Source: Streptomyces sp. NBC_01689 (GTDB lineage: Bacteria; Actinomycetota; Actinomycetes; Streptomycetales; Streptomycetaceae). Taken from it: a stretch of DNA of 64,000 nucleotides. The stretch is taken from NCBI RefSeq assembly GCF_036250675.1, contig NZ_CP109592.1, positions 3,348,001 to 3,412,000 of the forward strand. The letters are read 5' to 3'. The notes below the pieces were generated by a model. The model saw only the letters and a list, made by a program, of their open reading frames with translations. It ran no database searches and was not told the DNA's origin. The position numbers were made by a program, and so were the translations under genes. Shown here piece by piece: positions 18,876 through 28,633 of this stretch; the stretch's first letter is position 1; each line of letters begins with the position of its first letter.

Positions 18876-21800
18876 TCAGGCGGGGACCCGCACCCCGGCC
18901 AGATTCCCGACCATGCGGCGGGTGCTCGGGCCGACCACACCGGCCCACTCCTCGGGGGCGTCGGAGAGCCAGCGGGCCACCGCGGCCGCGAATCCCGGCA
19001 CCCCGCGCGCCAGCTCGACGAGGCCCCGGTCGAAGCCGGTGGCTCCGGCGGGGGTGCGCACCATCAGCCGGCCCGTCCGGTGCACCAGCTCCCGGGTGGG
19101 TTCCTCACCCCGGCGGGCCAGGTCCTCCGCCGCGGCCCGCAGCAGGGCGCCGAGAACGGCCGGGTCGCGCTCGTGCGCGAGCAGCAGATCCAGCAGTTCA
19201 CGCCGCAGCTCGTGGGAGGCGCGGCCGCCCGGGGCGGCCAGTACGGTCGCGAGAGCGGCCCGCACCGAGCCGGCGCAGCCGATCAGTACCCCTGTGACCA
19301 GCGGGAAGAGTGCCGTGCGGGCCGCGGGCCCGTGCGTGAGACGACGGTCGACGTAGACGGCCAGGTGAGCGGCGGCTTCCGGGCGCAGCTCCACCATCTC
19401 CCTGACGAGCGCGGCGACACGGTGGGCGAGCGCGGGGGTGGTCACGTCGGCGAGTGTGCGCAGCGCCTCGGCCGGGTCCGCGCCGGGCTGCCGCAGCCGG
19501 TCCCGGAACGCGGCGATCACCGGGGCGGGGTGGGTGGCGAGGGCGGGGACCAGGGCGGTGGCGGGCAGCTGGGGGTCGCCCGCGGCGAACCTCCCCAGCG
19601 CCCGCGGGAGATACGCGGCCCGGCTCCGCGGGTCCCGGACGAGCAGGCCGAGTGCTCCGCCGTGCAGGGTGCAGTCGGTGGGGCGGGCCAGCAGGGCGAG
19701 TGCCGCGTAGCGCAGCAGGGCGCGGTCGGCCTCGGTGCGTACGTGCGGTGCGGCGCGCAGGCCGTACGCCACCGCCGCGACCCGCCGGGCCGGGCGCGGG
19801 TCGTGGGCCCACCGGTCGACGGCCCGGCACACCGCCGACGGTTCCTCCTCGGCGAGGGCGGCGAGCAGCTCGTCGGCCCGGTGGTGCGCGCTGTCCACCA
19901 GGGCCTCGGCCAGATCGTCAAGGGCGCGCCGCCGGTGTGCGTAGAGCAGTGCCTGCGCCGCGGTGGCCACGGTCGCGTCGGGTGTCGCGGGCAGCGGGCG
20001 GTCGTCGTCGAACCAGGTGACGAGGTGGGCGGCCGTACCGGCGGGGTCGGCGGCGAGGAGCCGGGCCACGGCGTCCAGGTAGCGGGGGGCGCGGGTGCCG
20101 TCCGGGGTCCGGCCGCCGGCCGGAGCGACCTCACAGGGCGCCGTCTCGCGGGGACCCGGCGCGCCCGGAATCGTGCCGCGCCGCGCCCCGTCGGGCGACG
20201 CGGGGGCGTCGGGTGCCGTCGCGTCGTCGGTGGCAGTGGACGTGCTGTCCCGCGCCGGGTCGTACGGGCCCGTCCGGCAGGGCGCCGTGTCCGCGACGAC
20301 CAGGCTCCTGAGCAGGCCCAACCGCTCCGTCCCCGGCAGCGGCAGCGCCTCCCAGAAGGCGGGCCCGAACTCCGCCGGAACAGCCCGGCCGTCGGCCCGC
20401 CAGCGCACGATGTGCTCCGCGAGCAGCGTGAGGACCTCGGTGCACGGGGTCGTGTCGGGCAGCCGCAGCACGACGTCGCCGATGAGACGCGTGGCCCACC
20501 AGGCGGGGTCCTCCAGCGGGACAGAATCGTCCGGCAGCAGGTCGTCCAGGGCGTGGACCAGTGCTTCGAGTCGAGGGGTCAACGCCGCCACGCCCTGTTG
20601 ACGGGCCAGGAGGAGCAGGGCTTCGACGACCGGTCCGACGCGGTGCCGGGGGACGGGCAGCAGCGGCGCACCGGTGCGGACGGCGGACCGGGAGCCGCGG
20701 GACCTGCGGCGGCGCGAAGCACCCGGCCCGGCCACCGTCCCGCGCCCGGTCGCCGGTCCCGGTCCGGACGGCGACGGCCTCCGCTGGGCGGGTACCCGCT
20801 CGGACTCCGTCCCGGGCGGGGCCTGCGCCTGCGCGCGGGGCCCGTCGGCCGGGACCGTTTCACGGCTCCGGTGGACCAAAGCGTGCAGGGCCGTGTCCAG
20901 GTCCAGGTGGGTGCCCTGGATCCAGTCGGCGAGCTCCTCGTGCGCGAAGCGGTACCCGTCGCCCGCGGGGACCAGGAGGCCTTCGGTGAGGACGGCGGAG
21001 GCCCAGCCGGCCGTCCGGTCGGAACGCCGCCCCGGAGCGGGACCCCACGGGAAGACGGCTTCGAAGGACTCGCGGTCCAGCTGGCCCTGCCCGGGTCCCA
21101 GACAGCGCCGCGCGGCCTCGTGCACCCGGCCGGACACCCGGGCGGCGAGGCGGCGCACGGCGTTGCCGCGCAGCCCGTTGGCCGCCGCGAGCCGGACCGC
21201 GACGCGCAGGCACATCAGGTCCAGATGGGCGCCGAGGACCTCGTGCCGGTCGAGCCGCACGGCCGGGGCGTCCGGCAGCGCGGCCCGCACCTCGGCCAGC
21301 AGACGCAGGGTCAGCGGGTGCCGTGCGTCGGCGGCCCCGAGCGTGCCCTCCGGGATCCCGGCCCGCGTCCCGATCCGGCCCGCCTCCTCCGCGGTGAGAT
21401 CACCGAGCCGGACGCACGGCGGCAGTGGCGGCTCCGGCACGGCTCCGGCGGCCCGGTGCAGGAGCTCCGCGGGGACGTACGCGCCCGCCTGCTCCCAGTA
21501 CTCGGGCCGGCAGGCGACGACGAGCCGCGCCCCGGTCTCCCCCAGCCACGCGGCGGTCCCCGCGGTCCAGCCGGACAGCCGGTGGGCGAGGGCCGGCGGC
21601 ATCTCCTCGGGGCCGTCGAGCAGGATCAGGAGCGGACGTCCGGCGTCCCGCGCGAGCGAGGCGAGGCGCTCCGGGCCGATGTCGCCCAGCTCACCGCCGT
21701 ACCCGCCGGGCGGCAGCACCTCCGAGTCTCCGGGCGCCCCCGCGCGCGAGGCCGCCACGATCCGGCCCGCCCGCTCCAGGGTCCGTGCCGCCGCGTCGGC

Positions 21801-22772
21801 GACGGAGGTGTCCGTGTCGAGCAGGTCGGCTCCCCGCAGCCAGAGCGTGGGGGCCGGGGCGGGGCCGCCGGTGCGGCGGGCGGCGAGGGCCGCGAGTTCC
21901 GTCGTACGTCCGCTCCCGGGAGCGCCGACCAGCCCGAGCACGACGGCCGATCCGCTCACGAAGGCCTCGAACTCCCGCACCACGGCGGTCCGTTCGACGA
22001 CGGTGGGCGATTCCTCGCCGGCGCCGGACGGGGGCACCGCGCCCGGTCCGTCCGAGCCGACCGAGGTCGCCGTGAGTTCCAGCACCCCGGCCGGATTGAG
22101 ATCGACGCCGTACGCGGGCACGGTCGCGGCGTTGCGGTCCAGCAGCGTGGCGAGCGGTCCCCGTACGCCGGGGGTGCGCAGGGGTACGGCGAACCGGGCC
22201 GCCGGCCGCTCTCCGTGCAGGGCGGTGCCCACGACCCCGATCACCGCCCCGGTCGACAGGTCCAGCACCGGGCCCCCGGCCGCTCCGCCGCCCAGCCGGA
22301 GCGCGTCCGCGCCCGCCGTGCCGATCGCGAGTTCCAGCGCCTCGCCGAGCGGGTGGAGACGGTCGGTGGCCGTGTAGGTCACCGCGGTGGTGCCGAGGAC
22401 CCGCGCCTCGCGCCAGCCGCCCGCGGCGATCCGGACGTACGCGCCGGTCCCGACCCTGTCCCGCACGGTGACGGGGAGCGGTTCGAGGTCGAGACCCTCG
22501 GTGCGGACCAGCGCCAGACCGGCGGCGGGCAGGGGGGTGACGGCGTCGGCTTCCACCACGCAGCCGCGGTCGCCCGGGGCGCTGAGCACGAGGCGGGCCA
22601 GACCGTCCACGGCCTCGTGGCTGGTGATCACCGTGCCGTGGTGATCGGCGACGAAGCCGGTGCCGCGCGGGCGTCCGGCCAGGTCGCGGATGTGCACCAC
22701 GCCCGCGTCCGCCGCGTGGTCGTCGGCGACCGGGGGACACTCGTCCCCGGTCCGCGGGCCTCGTCCCGGCAT
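18876..22772 (-). CDS. Degenerate trypsin-like domain fused to a STAND/NACHT-like NTPase
   Basis: 1298 residues; GGGGAGG precedes ATG 22772. Residues ~25-200 have the trypsin/HtrA fold: H52 in TSHEAV is kept, but the catalytic Asp position is G85 (AGLALV) and the serine position is A165 (GAAGGP), so proteolysis is unlikely. An NTPase follows: Walker A GAPGSGRTT (283-291) with Arg at the invariant Lys position, and Walker B LLILLDGPEE (381-390). A winged-helix-like region (~560-625) leads to an Arg/Pro-rich linker (~650-710) and a long Ala/Leu-rich helical-repeat region (~715-1298). The architecture recalls signal-transduction ATPases and some anti-phage proteins, but the position between truB and ribF is one I believe is conserved in Streptomyces, arguing against a mobile defence gene. 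Function unknown. Confidence 0.85.
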   Translation of the reverse strand: MPGRGPRTGDECPPVADDHAADAGVVHIRDLAGRPRGTGFVADHHGTVITSHEAVDGLARLVLSAPGDRGCVVEADAVTPLPAAGLALVRTEGLDLEPLPVTVRDRVGTGAYVRIAAGGWREARVLGTTAVTYTATDRLHPLGEALELAIGTAGADALRLGGGAAGGPVLDLSTGAVIGVVGTALHGERPAARFAVPLRTPGVRGPLATLLDRNAATVPAYGVDLNPAGVLELTATSVGSDGPGAVPPSGAGEESPTVVERTAVVREFEAFVSGSAVVLGLVGAPGSGRTTELAALAARRTGGPAPAPTLWLRGADLLDTDTSVADAAARTLERAGRIVAASRAGAPGDSEVLPPGGYGGELGDIGPERLASLARDAGRPLLILLDGPEEMPPALAHRLSGWTAGTAAWLGETGARLVVACRPEYWEQAGAYVPAELLHRAAGAVPEPPLPPCVRLGDLTAEEAGRIGTRAGIPEGTLGAADARHPLTLRLLAEVRAALPDAPAVRLDRHEVLGAHLDLMCLRVAVRLAAANGLRGNAVRRLAARVSGRVHEAARRCLGPGQGQLDRESFEAVFPWGPAPGRRSDRTAGWASAVLTEGLLVPAGDGYRFAHEELADWIQGTHLDLDTALHALVHRSRETVPADGPRAQAQAPPGTESERVPAQRRPSPSGPGPATGRGTVAGPGASRRRRSRGSRSAVRTGAPLLPVPRHRVGPVVEALLLLARQQGVAALTPRLEALVHALDDLLPDDSVPLEDPAWWATRLIGDVVLRLPDTTPCTEVLTLLAEHIVRWRADGRAVPAEFGPAFWEALPLPGTERLGLLRSLVVADTAPCRTGPYDPARDSTSTATDDATAPDAPASPDGARRGTIPGAPGPRETAPCEVAPAGGRTPDGTRAPRYLDAVARLLAADPAGTAAHLVTWFDDDRPLPATPDATVATAAQALLYAHRRRALDDLAEALVDSAHHRADELLAALAEEEPSAVCRAVDRWAHDPRPARRVAAVAYGLRAAPHVRTEADRALLRYAALALLARPTDCTLHGGALGLLVRDPRSRAAYLPRALGRFAAGDPQLPATALVPALATHPAPVIAAFRDRLRQPGADPAEALRTLADVTTPALAHRVAALVREMVELRPEAAAHLAVYVDRRLTHGPAARTALFPLVTGVLIGCAGSVRAALATVLAAPGGRASHELRRELLDLLLAHERDPAVLGALLRAAAEDLARRGEEPTRELVHRTGRLMVRTPAGATGFDRGLVELARGVPGFAAAVARWLSDAPEEWAGVVGPSTRRMVGNLAGVRVPA

Positions 22773-22954
22773 GTCCGAACCTCCCCGCAGCGCTCCGTTC
22801 CTCCGACGGTAGGCGCGCGGTGATCAGCGGGACAGATCGCGAGGTGAACGCGCCCCCTTCCGCTCCCTCGGTTCACTCCGAGCGCCTGCCCGATGGGGTG
22901 AACAGGGCGGGGCGGATGGATACACCCTTGGAGGGGGGAACCGAGGGGGGACCC

Positions 22955-22992
22955 TGGAGCGGCGGGCGCGAAGCCCCGTGACCGCCGCTCCA
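22955..22992 (-). terminator. Hairpin after truB
   Basis: Perfect 11-bp stem TGGAGCGGCGG (22955-22965) with CCGCCGCTCCA (22982-22992), 16-nt loop. It starts 24 bp past the truB stop and separates that operon from the STAND-like gene. Confidence 0.65.
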
Positions 22993-23016
22993 CGGGCGGA
23001 CGAGGACCGTAGGGCC

Positions 23017-23922
23017 TCAGCCGAACACGGCGAGGCTCTTGGCCTTGCCCTTCTGCTCCTCCACCAGCGCGAGGAACTGCCCGGCCGGGTCGAAGACGGC
23101 CACGGCGCCCGCCCCCGCGTACTCCTCCGGGATCTCCAGGCGCACGCCGTTGAGCAGCAGCCGCGCCCGCCGGTCGTCCACGTCCCAGCGCGGGAACGCG
23201 GCCGTGGCGGCCTCCGCGATCGGCATCACGGTCAGCTCCTCCTGGAGCTGGTCGAGGGTGCGCGCGCAGTCCAGCTTGTACGGGCCGACACGGGTGCGGC
23301 GCAGGGCCGTGAGATGGCCGCCCACGCCCAGGTCCGCGCCCAGGTCGCGGGCGAGCGCCCGGATGTACGTCCCGGACGAGCAGACCACGGAGACGACCAG
23401 GTCCAGGACGGGCGTGCCGTCCTCGGCCACGGCGTCCCGGACGTCGTACACGGTGAACGAGGAGATCGTCACCGGACGGGCCGGGATCTCGAAGTCCTCG
23501 CCCTCGCGGGCCCGCTTGTAGGACCGCACGCCGTCGATCTTGATGGCGCTGACCTTGGACGGCACCTGCATGATGGCGCCCGTGAGCTTGGCGATCCCGG
23601 CGTCCACGGCCTCCCGGGTCACCCGGGACGCGTCGGTGGACGAGGTGAGGTCGCCCTCGGCGTCGTCCGTCAGCGTGTTCTGGCCGAGCCGGATCGTGCC
23701 GAGGTACTCCTTCTCGGTGAGCGCGAGGTGACCGAGGAGCTTGGTCGCCTTCTCGACACCGAGGACGAGCACGCCCGTCGCCATGGGGTCGAGGGTGCCG
23801 GCGTGGCCGACGCGGCGGGTCTTCGCGATGCCCCGCATCTTGGCGACCACGTCGTGCGAAGTGAAGCCCGACGGCTTGTCCACGATGACAAGCCCGTCGG
23901 GCGTCCGGAGCTTCTGGGTCAT
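23017..23922 (-). CDS. truB: tRNA pseudouridine(55) synthase
   Basis: 301 residues. The motif GHAGTLDPMATGVL (~41-54) contains the catalytic Asp that attacks the target uridine; KPSGFTSHDVV at the start and the RALARDLG segment are typical. TruB makes pseudouridine 55 in the T-loop of tRNAs. Its ATG overlaps the rbfA stop (ATGA), so the two are translationally coupled. Confidence 0.97.
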   Translation of the reverse strand: MTQKLRTPDGLVIVDKPSGFTSHDVVAKMRGIAKTRRVGHAGTLDPMATGVLVLGVEKATKLLGHLALTEKEYLGTIRLGQNTLTDDAEGDLTSSTDASRVTREAVDAGIAKLTGAIMQVPSKVSAIKIDGVRSYKRAREGEDFEIPARPVTISSFTVYDVRDAVAEDGTPVLDLVVSVVCSSGTYIRALARDLGADLGVGGHLTALRRTRVGPYKLDCARTLDQLQEELTVMPIAEAATAAFPRWDVDDRRARLLLNGVRLEIPEEYAGAGAVAVFDPAGQFLALVEEQKGKAKSLAVFG

Positions 23923-24368
23923 TCGGCGGCGTCGTCCTCGTCCTCGTCGCCCGGCTTCCGGTACGGGTCCGCGTCACCGGCGAAGGCGGCTCCCGCCGAG
24001 ACCTCACGCACCTTGGCGTCGGAGGCCCGTGCCTTGTCGAGCAGGTCCTCGATGGTCTTGGCGGTGTCCGGCAGGGCGTCCGCGACGAAGGTCAGGGTCG
24101 GGGTGAACTTCACGCCCGCCGCCGCGCCGACCGCGGAGCGGAGCACGCCCTTGGCGCTCTCCAGGCCCGCGGCCGCGGCCGCGCGCTCCTCGTCGTCCCC
24201 GTACACCGTGTAGAAGACGGTCGCCTCCCGGAGGTCCCCGGTGACCCGGGTGTCCGTGATGGTGACGTGGGTGCCGAGCCGCGGGTCCTTGATCCCGCGC
24301 TGCAGCTTCTGGGCCACGACCTCTCGGATGAGGTCCGCCAGCCTCTTGGCACGCGCGTTGTCGGCCAC
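23919..24368 (-). CDS. rbfA: 30S ribosome-binding factor A
   Basis: 149 residues from GTG 24368 (AAGGAG 8 nt upstream). The KH-like fold family motif (RLADLIREVVAQKLQ and VTITDTRVTGDLREATVFYTV) is clear; the acidic C-terminal tail (EDEDDAAE) extends beyond the core. RbfA binds the 5' end of 16S rRNA during late 30S maturation and cold adaptation. It sits in the conserved ylxP-rbfA-truB order. Confidence 0.96.
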   Translation of the reverse strand: MADNARAKRLADLIREVVAQKLQRGIKDPRLGTHVTITDTRVTGDLREATVFYTVYGDDEERAAAAAGLESAKGVLRSAVGAAAGVKFTPTLTFVADALPDTAKTIEDLLDKARASDAKVREVSAGAAFAGDADPYRKPGDEDEDDAAE

Positions 24369-24401
24369 TGGTCCGTCTCCTTCTTCGCCTTGCTTGTTCC
24401 G

Positions 24402-24695
24402 TCAGTCTTCGTCTGTGTGGAGCCTGCGCCGTACCGACAGCAGCTCCACCTCCGGCCGTGCGGCGACGAACCGTTCGCACCGGTCCAGTACGTCGGTGAG
24501 GTGCTCGGTGTCTCCGGAGACCACCGCGAGCCCGATCCCGGCCCGGCGGTGAAGGTCCTGGTTGTCCGTCTCCGCCACGCTGACCGCGTACTTCCGCCGG
24601 AGTTCGGCGACGATCGGGCGGACGAGAGAGCGCTTCTCCTTGAGCGAGTGGACATCGCCGAGAAGCAGATCGAAGGACAGCGTCCCCACATACAT
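24402..24695 (-). CDS. ylxP: DUF503 family protein (YlxP)
   Basis: 97 residues covering the whole DUF503 domain: MYVGTLSFDLLL, the SLKEKRSLVRPI motif and AETDNQDLHRRAGIG. YlxP proteins occur almost always between infB and rbfA and are implicated in ribosome maturation with RbfA, though the mechanism is not settled. No strong Shine-Dalgarno is visible before ATG 24695. It is 33 bp upstream of rbfA. Confidence 0.93.
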   Translation of the reverse strand: MYVGTLSFDLLLGDVHSLKEKRSLVRPIVAELRRKYAVSVAETDNQDLHRRAGIGLAVVSGDTEHLTDVLDRCERFVAARPEVELLSVRRRLHTDED

Positions 24696-24877
24696 GTGTC
24701 ACCGGATGTCCCGCCGGTCCGGGATAGACGGCCTGCCCATCGCACGTGGCAGGAACATCTGAACCGTACAACGAACGGGTGGAATGCTCGCCGGGGTTTT
24801 TCGCCCCCGCGTCCTGCCGGGACCCCGCCCCGGACCCGCGGGTCCGTTCCCCGGCCGCGGGCCGGTGGGGCCGGTCG

Positions 24878-24965
24878 CGCGGCTCCCCGCGCCCCGGAAG
24901 GAGCGCGGGGAACCGCGTGATCCTGGAAACGGCAAGCCGGCCGACGGTGATCTCTCACCGCCGGC
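24878..24965 (-). terminator. Two hairpins downstream of infB
   Basis: Nearest the stop is CGGTGA/TCACCG (24945-24950 with 24955-24960), extended by GCCGG/CCGGC across a 4-nt bulge. Beyond it is a 15-bp stem (24878-24892 with 24903-24917) with one mismatch, built around the CCCCGCGCCCC sequence seen again in the tandem repeat at 36060-36300. They would attenuate read-through from infB into ylxP. Confidence 0.5.
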
Positions 24966-24982
24966 CAGCTCAGGCCGCAGTC

Positions 24983-27900
24983 CTACGAGCGCGGCTTCTC
25001 GCGCATCTCGTACGTCGCGATGACGTCGTCGACCTTGATGTCGTTGAAGTTTCCGAGGTTGATACCGCCCTCGAAGCCTTCGCGGATCTCGGTGACGTCG
25101 TCCTTGAAGCGACGCAGCCCGGAGATGTTGAGGTTCTCCGCGATGACCTTGCCGTCGCGGACGAGGCGCGCCTTGGTGTTGCGCTTGACCTCGCCCGAGC
25201 GGACCAGGACACCGGCGATGTTGCCCAGCTTGGACGACTTGAAGACCTCGCGGATCTCCGCCGTGCCGAGCTCGACCTCCTCGTACTCCGGCTTGAGCAT
25301 GCCCTTGAGGGCCGCCTCGATCTCCTCGATGGCCTGGTAGATCACCGAGTAGTACCGGACGTCGACGCCCTCGCGCTCCGCCATCTGCGCCGCGCGGCCC
25401 GCAGCGCGGACGTTGAAGCCGATGACGATGGCGTCGGAGCCGGTCGCCAGGTTGATGTCGGACTCGGTGACCGCACCCACACCGCGGTGCAGGACACGGA
25501 TGTCGACCTCGTCGCCGACGTCGAGCTGGAGCAGCGAGGACTCGAGAGCCTCCACCGAACCGGACGCGTCGCCCTTGATGATGAGGTTGAGTTCCTGCAC
25601 CAGACCGGCCTTGAGGGCCTCGTCCAGGTTCTCCAGGGAGAACCGGACACCCCGGCGGGCGAAGTTGGCGTTGCGCTCGCGCGCCGCGCGCTTCTCGGCG
25701 ATCTGACGCGCCGTGCGGTCCTCGTCGACGACCAGGAAGTTGTCGCCGGCGCCCGGGACGTTGGTGAGACCGAGGACGAGGACCGGAGTCGAGGGACCCG
25801 CCTCTTCCACGTTCTCGCCCTTGTCGTCGAGCATCGCGCGGACACGGCCGTACGCGTCGCCGACCACCATGGTGTCGCCGACCCGCAGGGTGCCTCGCTG
25901 GACCAGGACGGTCGCGACGGCGCCGCGGCCGCGGTCGAGGTGGGACTCGATCGCAATACCCTGCGCGTCCTGCTCCGGGTTGGCCCGCAGGTCGAGCGAG
26001 GCGTCCGCGGTCAGGACCACGGCCTCCAGCAGCTGGTCGATGTTCAGACCCTGCTTGGCGGAGATGTCGACGAACATGGTGTCGCCGCCGTACTCCTCGG
26101 CCACCAGACCGAACTCGGTGAGCTGACCGCGCACCTTCGTCGGGTCGGCACCCTCGACGTCGATCTTGTTGACCGCGACCACGATCGGCACGTCGGCCGC
26201 CTTGGCGTGGTTCAGCGCCTCGATCGTCTGGGGCATCACACCGTCGTTGGCCGCCACCACGAGGATCGCGATGTCGGTCGACTTCGCACCACGGGCACGC
26301 ATGGCGGTGAACGCCTCGTGACCCGGGGTGTCGATGAAGGTGATCTTGCGCTCTTCTTCGTTGACCTCGGTCGTGACCTGGTACGCGCCGATGTGCTGCG
26401 TGATACCGCCGGCCTCGCCCGCGACGACGTTCGTCTTGCGGATGGTGTCGAGCAGTCGGGTCTTACCGTGGTCGACGTGACCCATGACGGTCACGACCGG
26501 CGGACGCGCGACGAGGAACTCCTCGCCACCCTCGTCCTCACCGAACTCGATGTCGAAGGACTCGAGCAGCTCGCGGTCCTCCTCCTCGGGGCTGACGATC
26601 TCGAGGACGAAGTTCATCTCGTCCGCGAGCAGCTTCAGCGTCTCGTCGGAGACGGACTGCGTGGCCGTGACCATCTCGCCGAGGTTCATCATCACGCCGA
26701 CGAGGGACGCCGGGTTGGCGCCGATCTTCTCGGCGAAGTCGGTGAGGGACGCACCGCGCGACAGGCGGACGGACTGTCCGTTGCCGCGAGGCAGCATCAC
26801 ACCGCCGACCGACGGGGCCTGCATGGCCTCGTACTCCTGGCGCCTCTGCCGCTTCGACTTGCGACCACGACGCGCCGGACCGCCGGGACGGCCGAACGCA
26901 CCCTGCGTGCCACCACGGCCACCGGGACCACCCGGACGACCGCCGAAGCCGGGACGGCCACCGCCGCCACCACCGGGACCACCCGGACGGCCGGCGAAAC
27001 CGCCGCCACCGCCACCGGGACCACCGGGACGGCCGGCGAAACCGCCACCGCCGCCGCCACCCGGACGGCCGGCGAAGCCGCCGCCACCCGGACGACCGCC
27101 GCCGCCACCGGGACCGCCGGGACGACCGCCGCCACCGGGACCGCGGCCACCGGGGCCACCGCCGCCGGGACGCGGGCCCGCGGCCGGACGCTGCGGCATC
27201 ATGCCGGGGTTCGGACGGTTGCCGCCGGGGGCACCGCCGGGACGCGGGGCCTGCGGACGCGGCATGCCGCCGGGGGTCGGACGGGCACCGCCCGGACCGC
27301 CCTGCGGACGCGGAGCGCCGCCGGGACCGCCCTGGGGACGGGGACCACGGTCCTGGCCGCCCGCGCCCTGCGGACGCGGACCACCGGGAGCACCGGCGCC
27401 GCCGGGACGCGGGGCACCACCGGGACGGGGCGCCTGCGGGCGCGCCATGCCGGTGGAGCCGCCGGAGGTGAAGGGGTTGTTGCCCGGACGGGGACCGGCC
27501 GGACGGGCGCCCGGACGCGGGGACTGGCCGCCGGGACGCGGGGCGCCCTGACGGTCGCCGCGCTCGGGACGGTCGCCACGGCCCTGGCCACCCTGGCCGG
27601 GACCACCGGCGGGACGGGCACCCGGACGCGGGGCCTGGCCACCGGGACGCGGGGCGGAACCCGGACGGGGACCCGCGGCCGGAGCCGAGGGAGCCGACGG
27701 GGGCGCGGTGAACTCGGGCGCGGCCGGCGCCGGGGCCGCCGGAGCGGGCCTCGGAGCGGGCTTGGGACCCGGAGTCGGACGCGGACCCGGCGCGGCCGGG
27801 GTGACCGGCGCGGCCGCGGGCCGCTCGGAGACGGCCGGCTTCGGGGCCGGCGGCCGCGGGGCGGCCGGACGGGCCGCCTGCGCGGGAGAGGGGGCTGCCG

Positions 27901-28105
27901 GCCTCGCCGGGGCAGCCTTGCGTGCGGCGGGCTTGCCGCCGCCGTTGCCCTGCTGGAGGGCGTCGGTCAGCTTGCGTACTACGGGCGCCTCGATCGTCGA
28001 CGACGCCGAACGGACGAATTCACCGAGCTCCTGGAGCTTGGCCATGACGACCTTGCTCTCAACCCCGAACTCCTTGGCGAGTTCGTATACCCGGACCTTA
28101 GCCAC
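24983..28105 (-). CDS. infB: Translation initiation factor IF-2
   Basis: 1040 residues from GTG 28105 (AAGGAG upstream). The N-terminal IF2 helical domain (residues ~1-52, [12 protein letters not shown]) is followed by a ~370-residue Pro/Arg/Gly linker with many GGRPGG-type units (densest at 26940-27180). The GTPase domain has G1 GHVDHGKT (~541), DTPGHE and NKID, then domains II-IV. IF-2 delivers initiator fMet-tRNA to the 30S subunit in a GTP-dependent way. The linker is longer and more Gly-rich than in enteric IF-2, usual for actinobacteria. It lies in the nusA-rnpM-infB transcription unit. Confidence 0.98.
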   Translation of the reverse strand: MAKVRVYELAKEFGVESKVVMAKLQELGEFVRSASSTIEAPVVRKLTDALQQGNGGGKPAARKAAPARPAAPSPAQAARPAAPRPPAPKPAVSERPAAAPVTPAAPGPRPTPGPKPAPRPAPAAPAPAAPEFTAPPSAPSAPAAGPRPGSAPRPGGQAPRPGARPAGGPGQGGQGRGDRPERGDRQGAPRPGGQSPRPGARPAGPRPGNNPFTSGGSTGMARPQAPRPGGAPRPGGAGAPGGPRPQGAGGQDRGPRPQGGPGGAPRPQGGPGGARPTPGGMPRPQAPRPGGAPGGNRPNPGMMPQRPAAGPRPGGGGPGGRGPGGGGRPGGPGGGGGRPGGGGFAGRPGGGGGGGFAGRPGGPGGGGGGFAGRPGGPGGGGGGRPGFGGRPGGPGGRGGTQGAFGRPGGPARRGRKSKRQRRQEYEAMQAPSVGGVMLPRGNGQSVRLSRGASLTDFAEKIGANPASLVGVMMNLGEMVTATQSVSDETLKLLADEMNFVLEIVSPEEEDRELLESFDIEFGEDEGGEEFLVARPPVVTVMGHVDHGKTRLLDTIRKTNVVAGEAGGITQHIGAYQVTTEVNEEERKITFIDTPGHEAFTAMRARGAKSTDIAILVVAANDGVMPQTIEALNHAKAADVPIVVAVNKIDVEGADPTKVRGQLTEFGLVAEEYGGDTMFVDISAKQGLNIDQLLEAVVLTADASLDLRANPEQDAQGIAIESHLDRGRGAVATVLVQRGTLRVGDTMVVGDAYGRVRAMLDDKGENVEEAGPSTPVLVLGLTNVPGAGDNFLVVDEDRTARQIAEKRAARERNANFARRGVRFSLENLDEALKAGLVQELNLIIKGDASGSVEALESSLLQLDVGDEVDIRVLHRGVGAVTESDINLATGSDAIVIGFNVRAAGRAAQMAEREGVDVRYYSVIYQAIEEIEAALKGMLKPEYEEVELGTAEIREVFKSSKLGNIAGVLVRSGEVKRNTKARLVRDGKVIAENLNISGLRRFKDDVTEIREGFEGGINLGNFNDIKVDDVIATYEMREKPRS

Positions 28106-28252
28106 TTCGCTCCTTTTAGGTCCGGGTTGCGTCCGGACCGTCGCTACTTCATGGGCGTACTCATCGCGTGCTCATCGAGTGCTCATCGCAATCTCGACCT
28201 ACTTCCAACTCGCGGGGTACCAGGGCCGTACGGGGGTTCCGCACGACACGTC

Positions 28253-28531
28253 TTACGGTGTTGCCTGCTCGACGCGGAGGCGCAACGCCGCCGTGTCGAG
28301 CGCTCCCGGGGCACGCAGCGCCCGTGGGAACGCCCGGCGGCGTACCGCCAGGTCCAGACAGACCAGGGCGGGGTGTACGTACGCACCCCGGCCGGGCAGC
28401 GTACCGCGATGATCGGGGACGCATTCGCCCTCGATCGCCACGACCCGCAGCAGATCAGTCCTGGCCGCTCGCTCCCGGCACCCCACACAGGTGCGTTCAG
28501 GGCATGCGCGGGCTCGCGTCCGGCCAGACAC
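28253..28531 (-). CDS. rnpM: RNase P modulator RnpM (YlxR, DUF448)
   Basis: 92 residues from GTG 28531. RTCVGCRERAARTDLLRVV and GRGAYVHPALVCLDLAVRR are the DUF448 signature, with CVGC and a basic patch. YlxR proteins bind RNA; in Bacillus the protein binds RNase P RNA and modulates its activity. The gene lies between nusA and infB as in most bacteria. A 147-bp gap separates it from infB. Confidence 0.93.
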   Translation of the reverse strand: MSGRTRARACPERTCVGCRERAARTDLLRVVAIEGECVPDHRGTLPGRGAYVHPALVCLDLAVRRRAFPRALRAPGALDTAALRLRVEQATP

Positions 28532-28561
28532 TCTTAAGTCTACCTCTCCGCACCGACCTCA

Positions 28562-28607
28562 CCCCTTTGGGGCAAGATTCGAACAGTTGCTGCGCAGATA
28601 ACTGTCG
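28562..28607. promoter_or_regulatory. Paired dyads between nusA and rnpM
   Basis: CCCC-TTT-GGGG (28562-28572) and ACAGTT/AACTGT arms around an 11-nt centre (~28581-28603) lie in the 102-bp gap. They could be a weak attenuator after nusA or part of a promoter for rnpM-infB; the sequence alone does not decide. Confidence 0.3.
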
Positions 28608-28633
28608 TGATCCAAGCCACTCGCGGTCTGGAT

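Noticed and set aside
18876..22772. Calling this an anti-phage defence (Avs-like) gene
   Set aside because: No defence genes or mobility genes nearby, it lies between truB and ribF, and both the protease triad and P-loop Lys are altered; kept as an open question only.
19080..22823. A 1247-codon open frame on the plus strand opposite the STAND-like gene
   Set aside because: It is the antisense shadow produced by high GC at third positions; no ribosome site, Arg/Gly/Ala-rich without any domain.
24746..28537. A 1263-codon plus-strand frame opposite infB
   Set aside because: Low-complexity Thr/Ala/Gly sequence is the reverse complement of the Gly/Pro-rich IF-2 linker; IF-2 is certain on the other strand.
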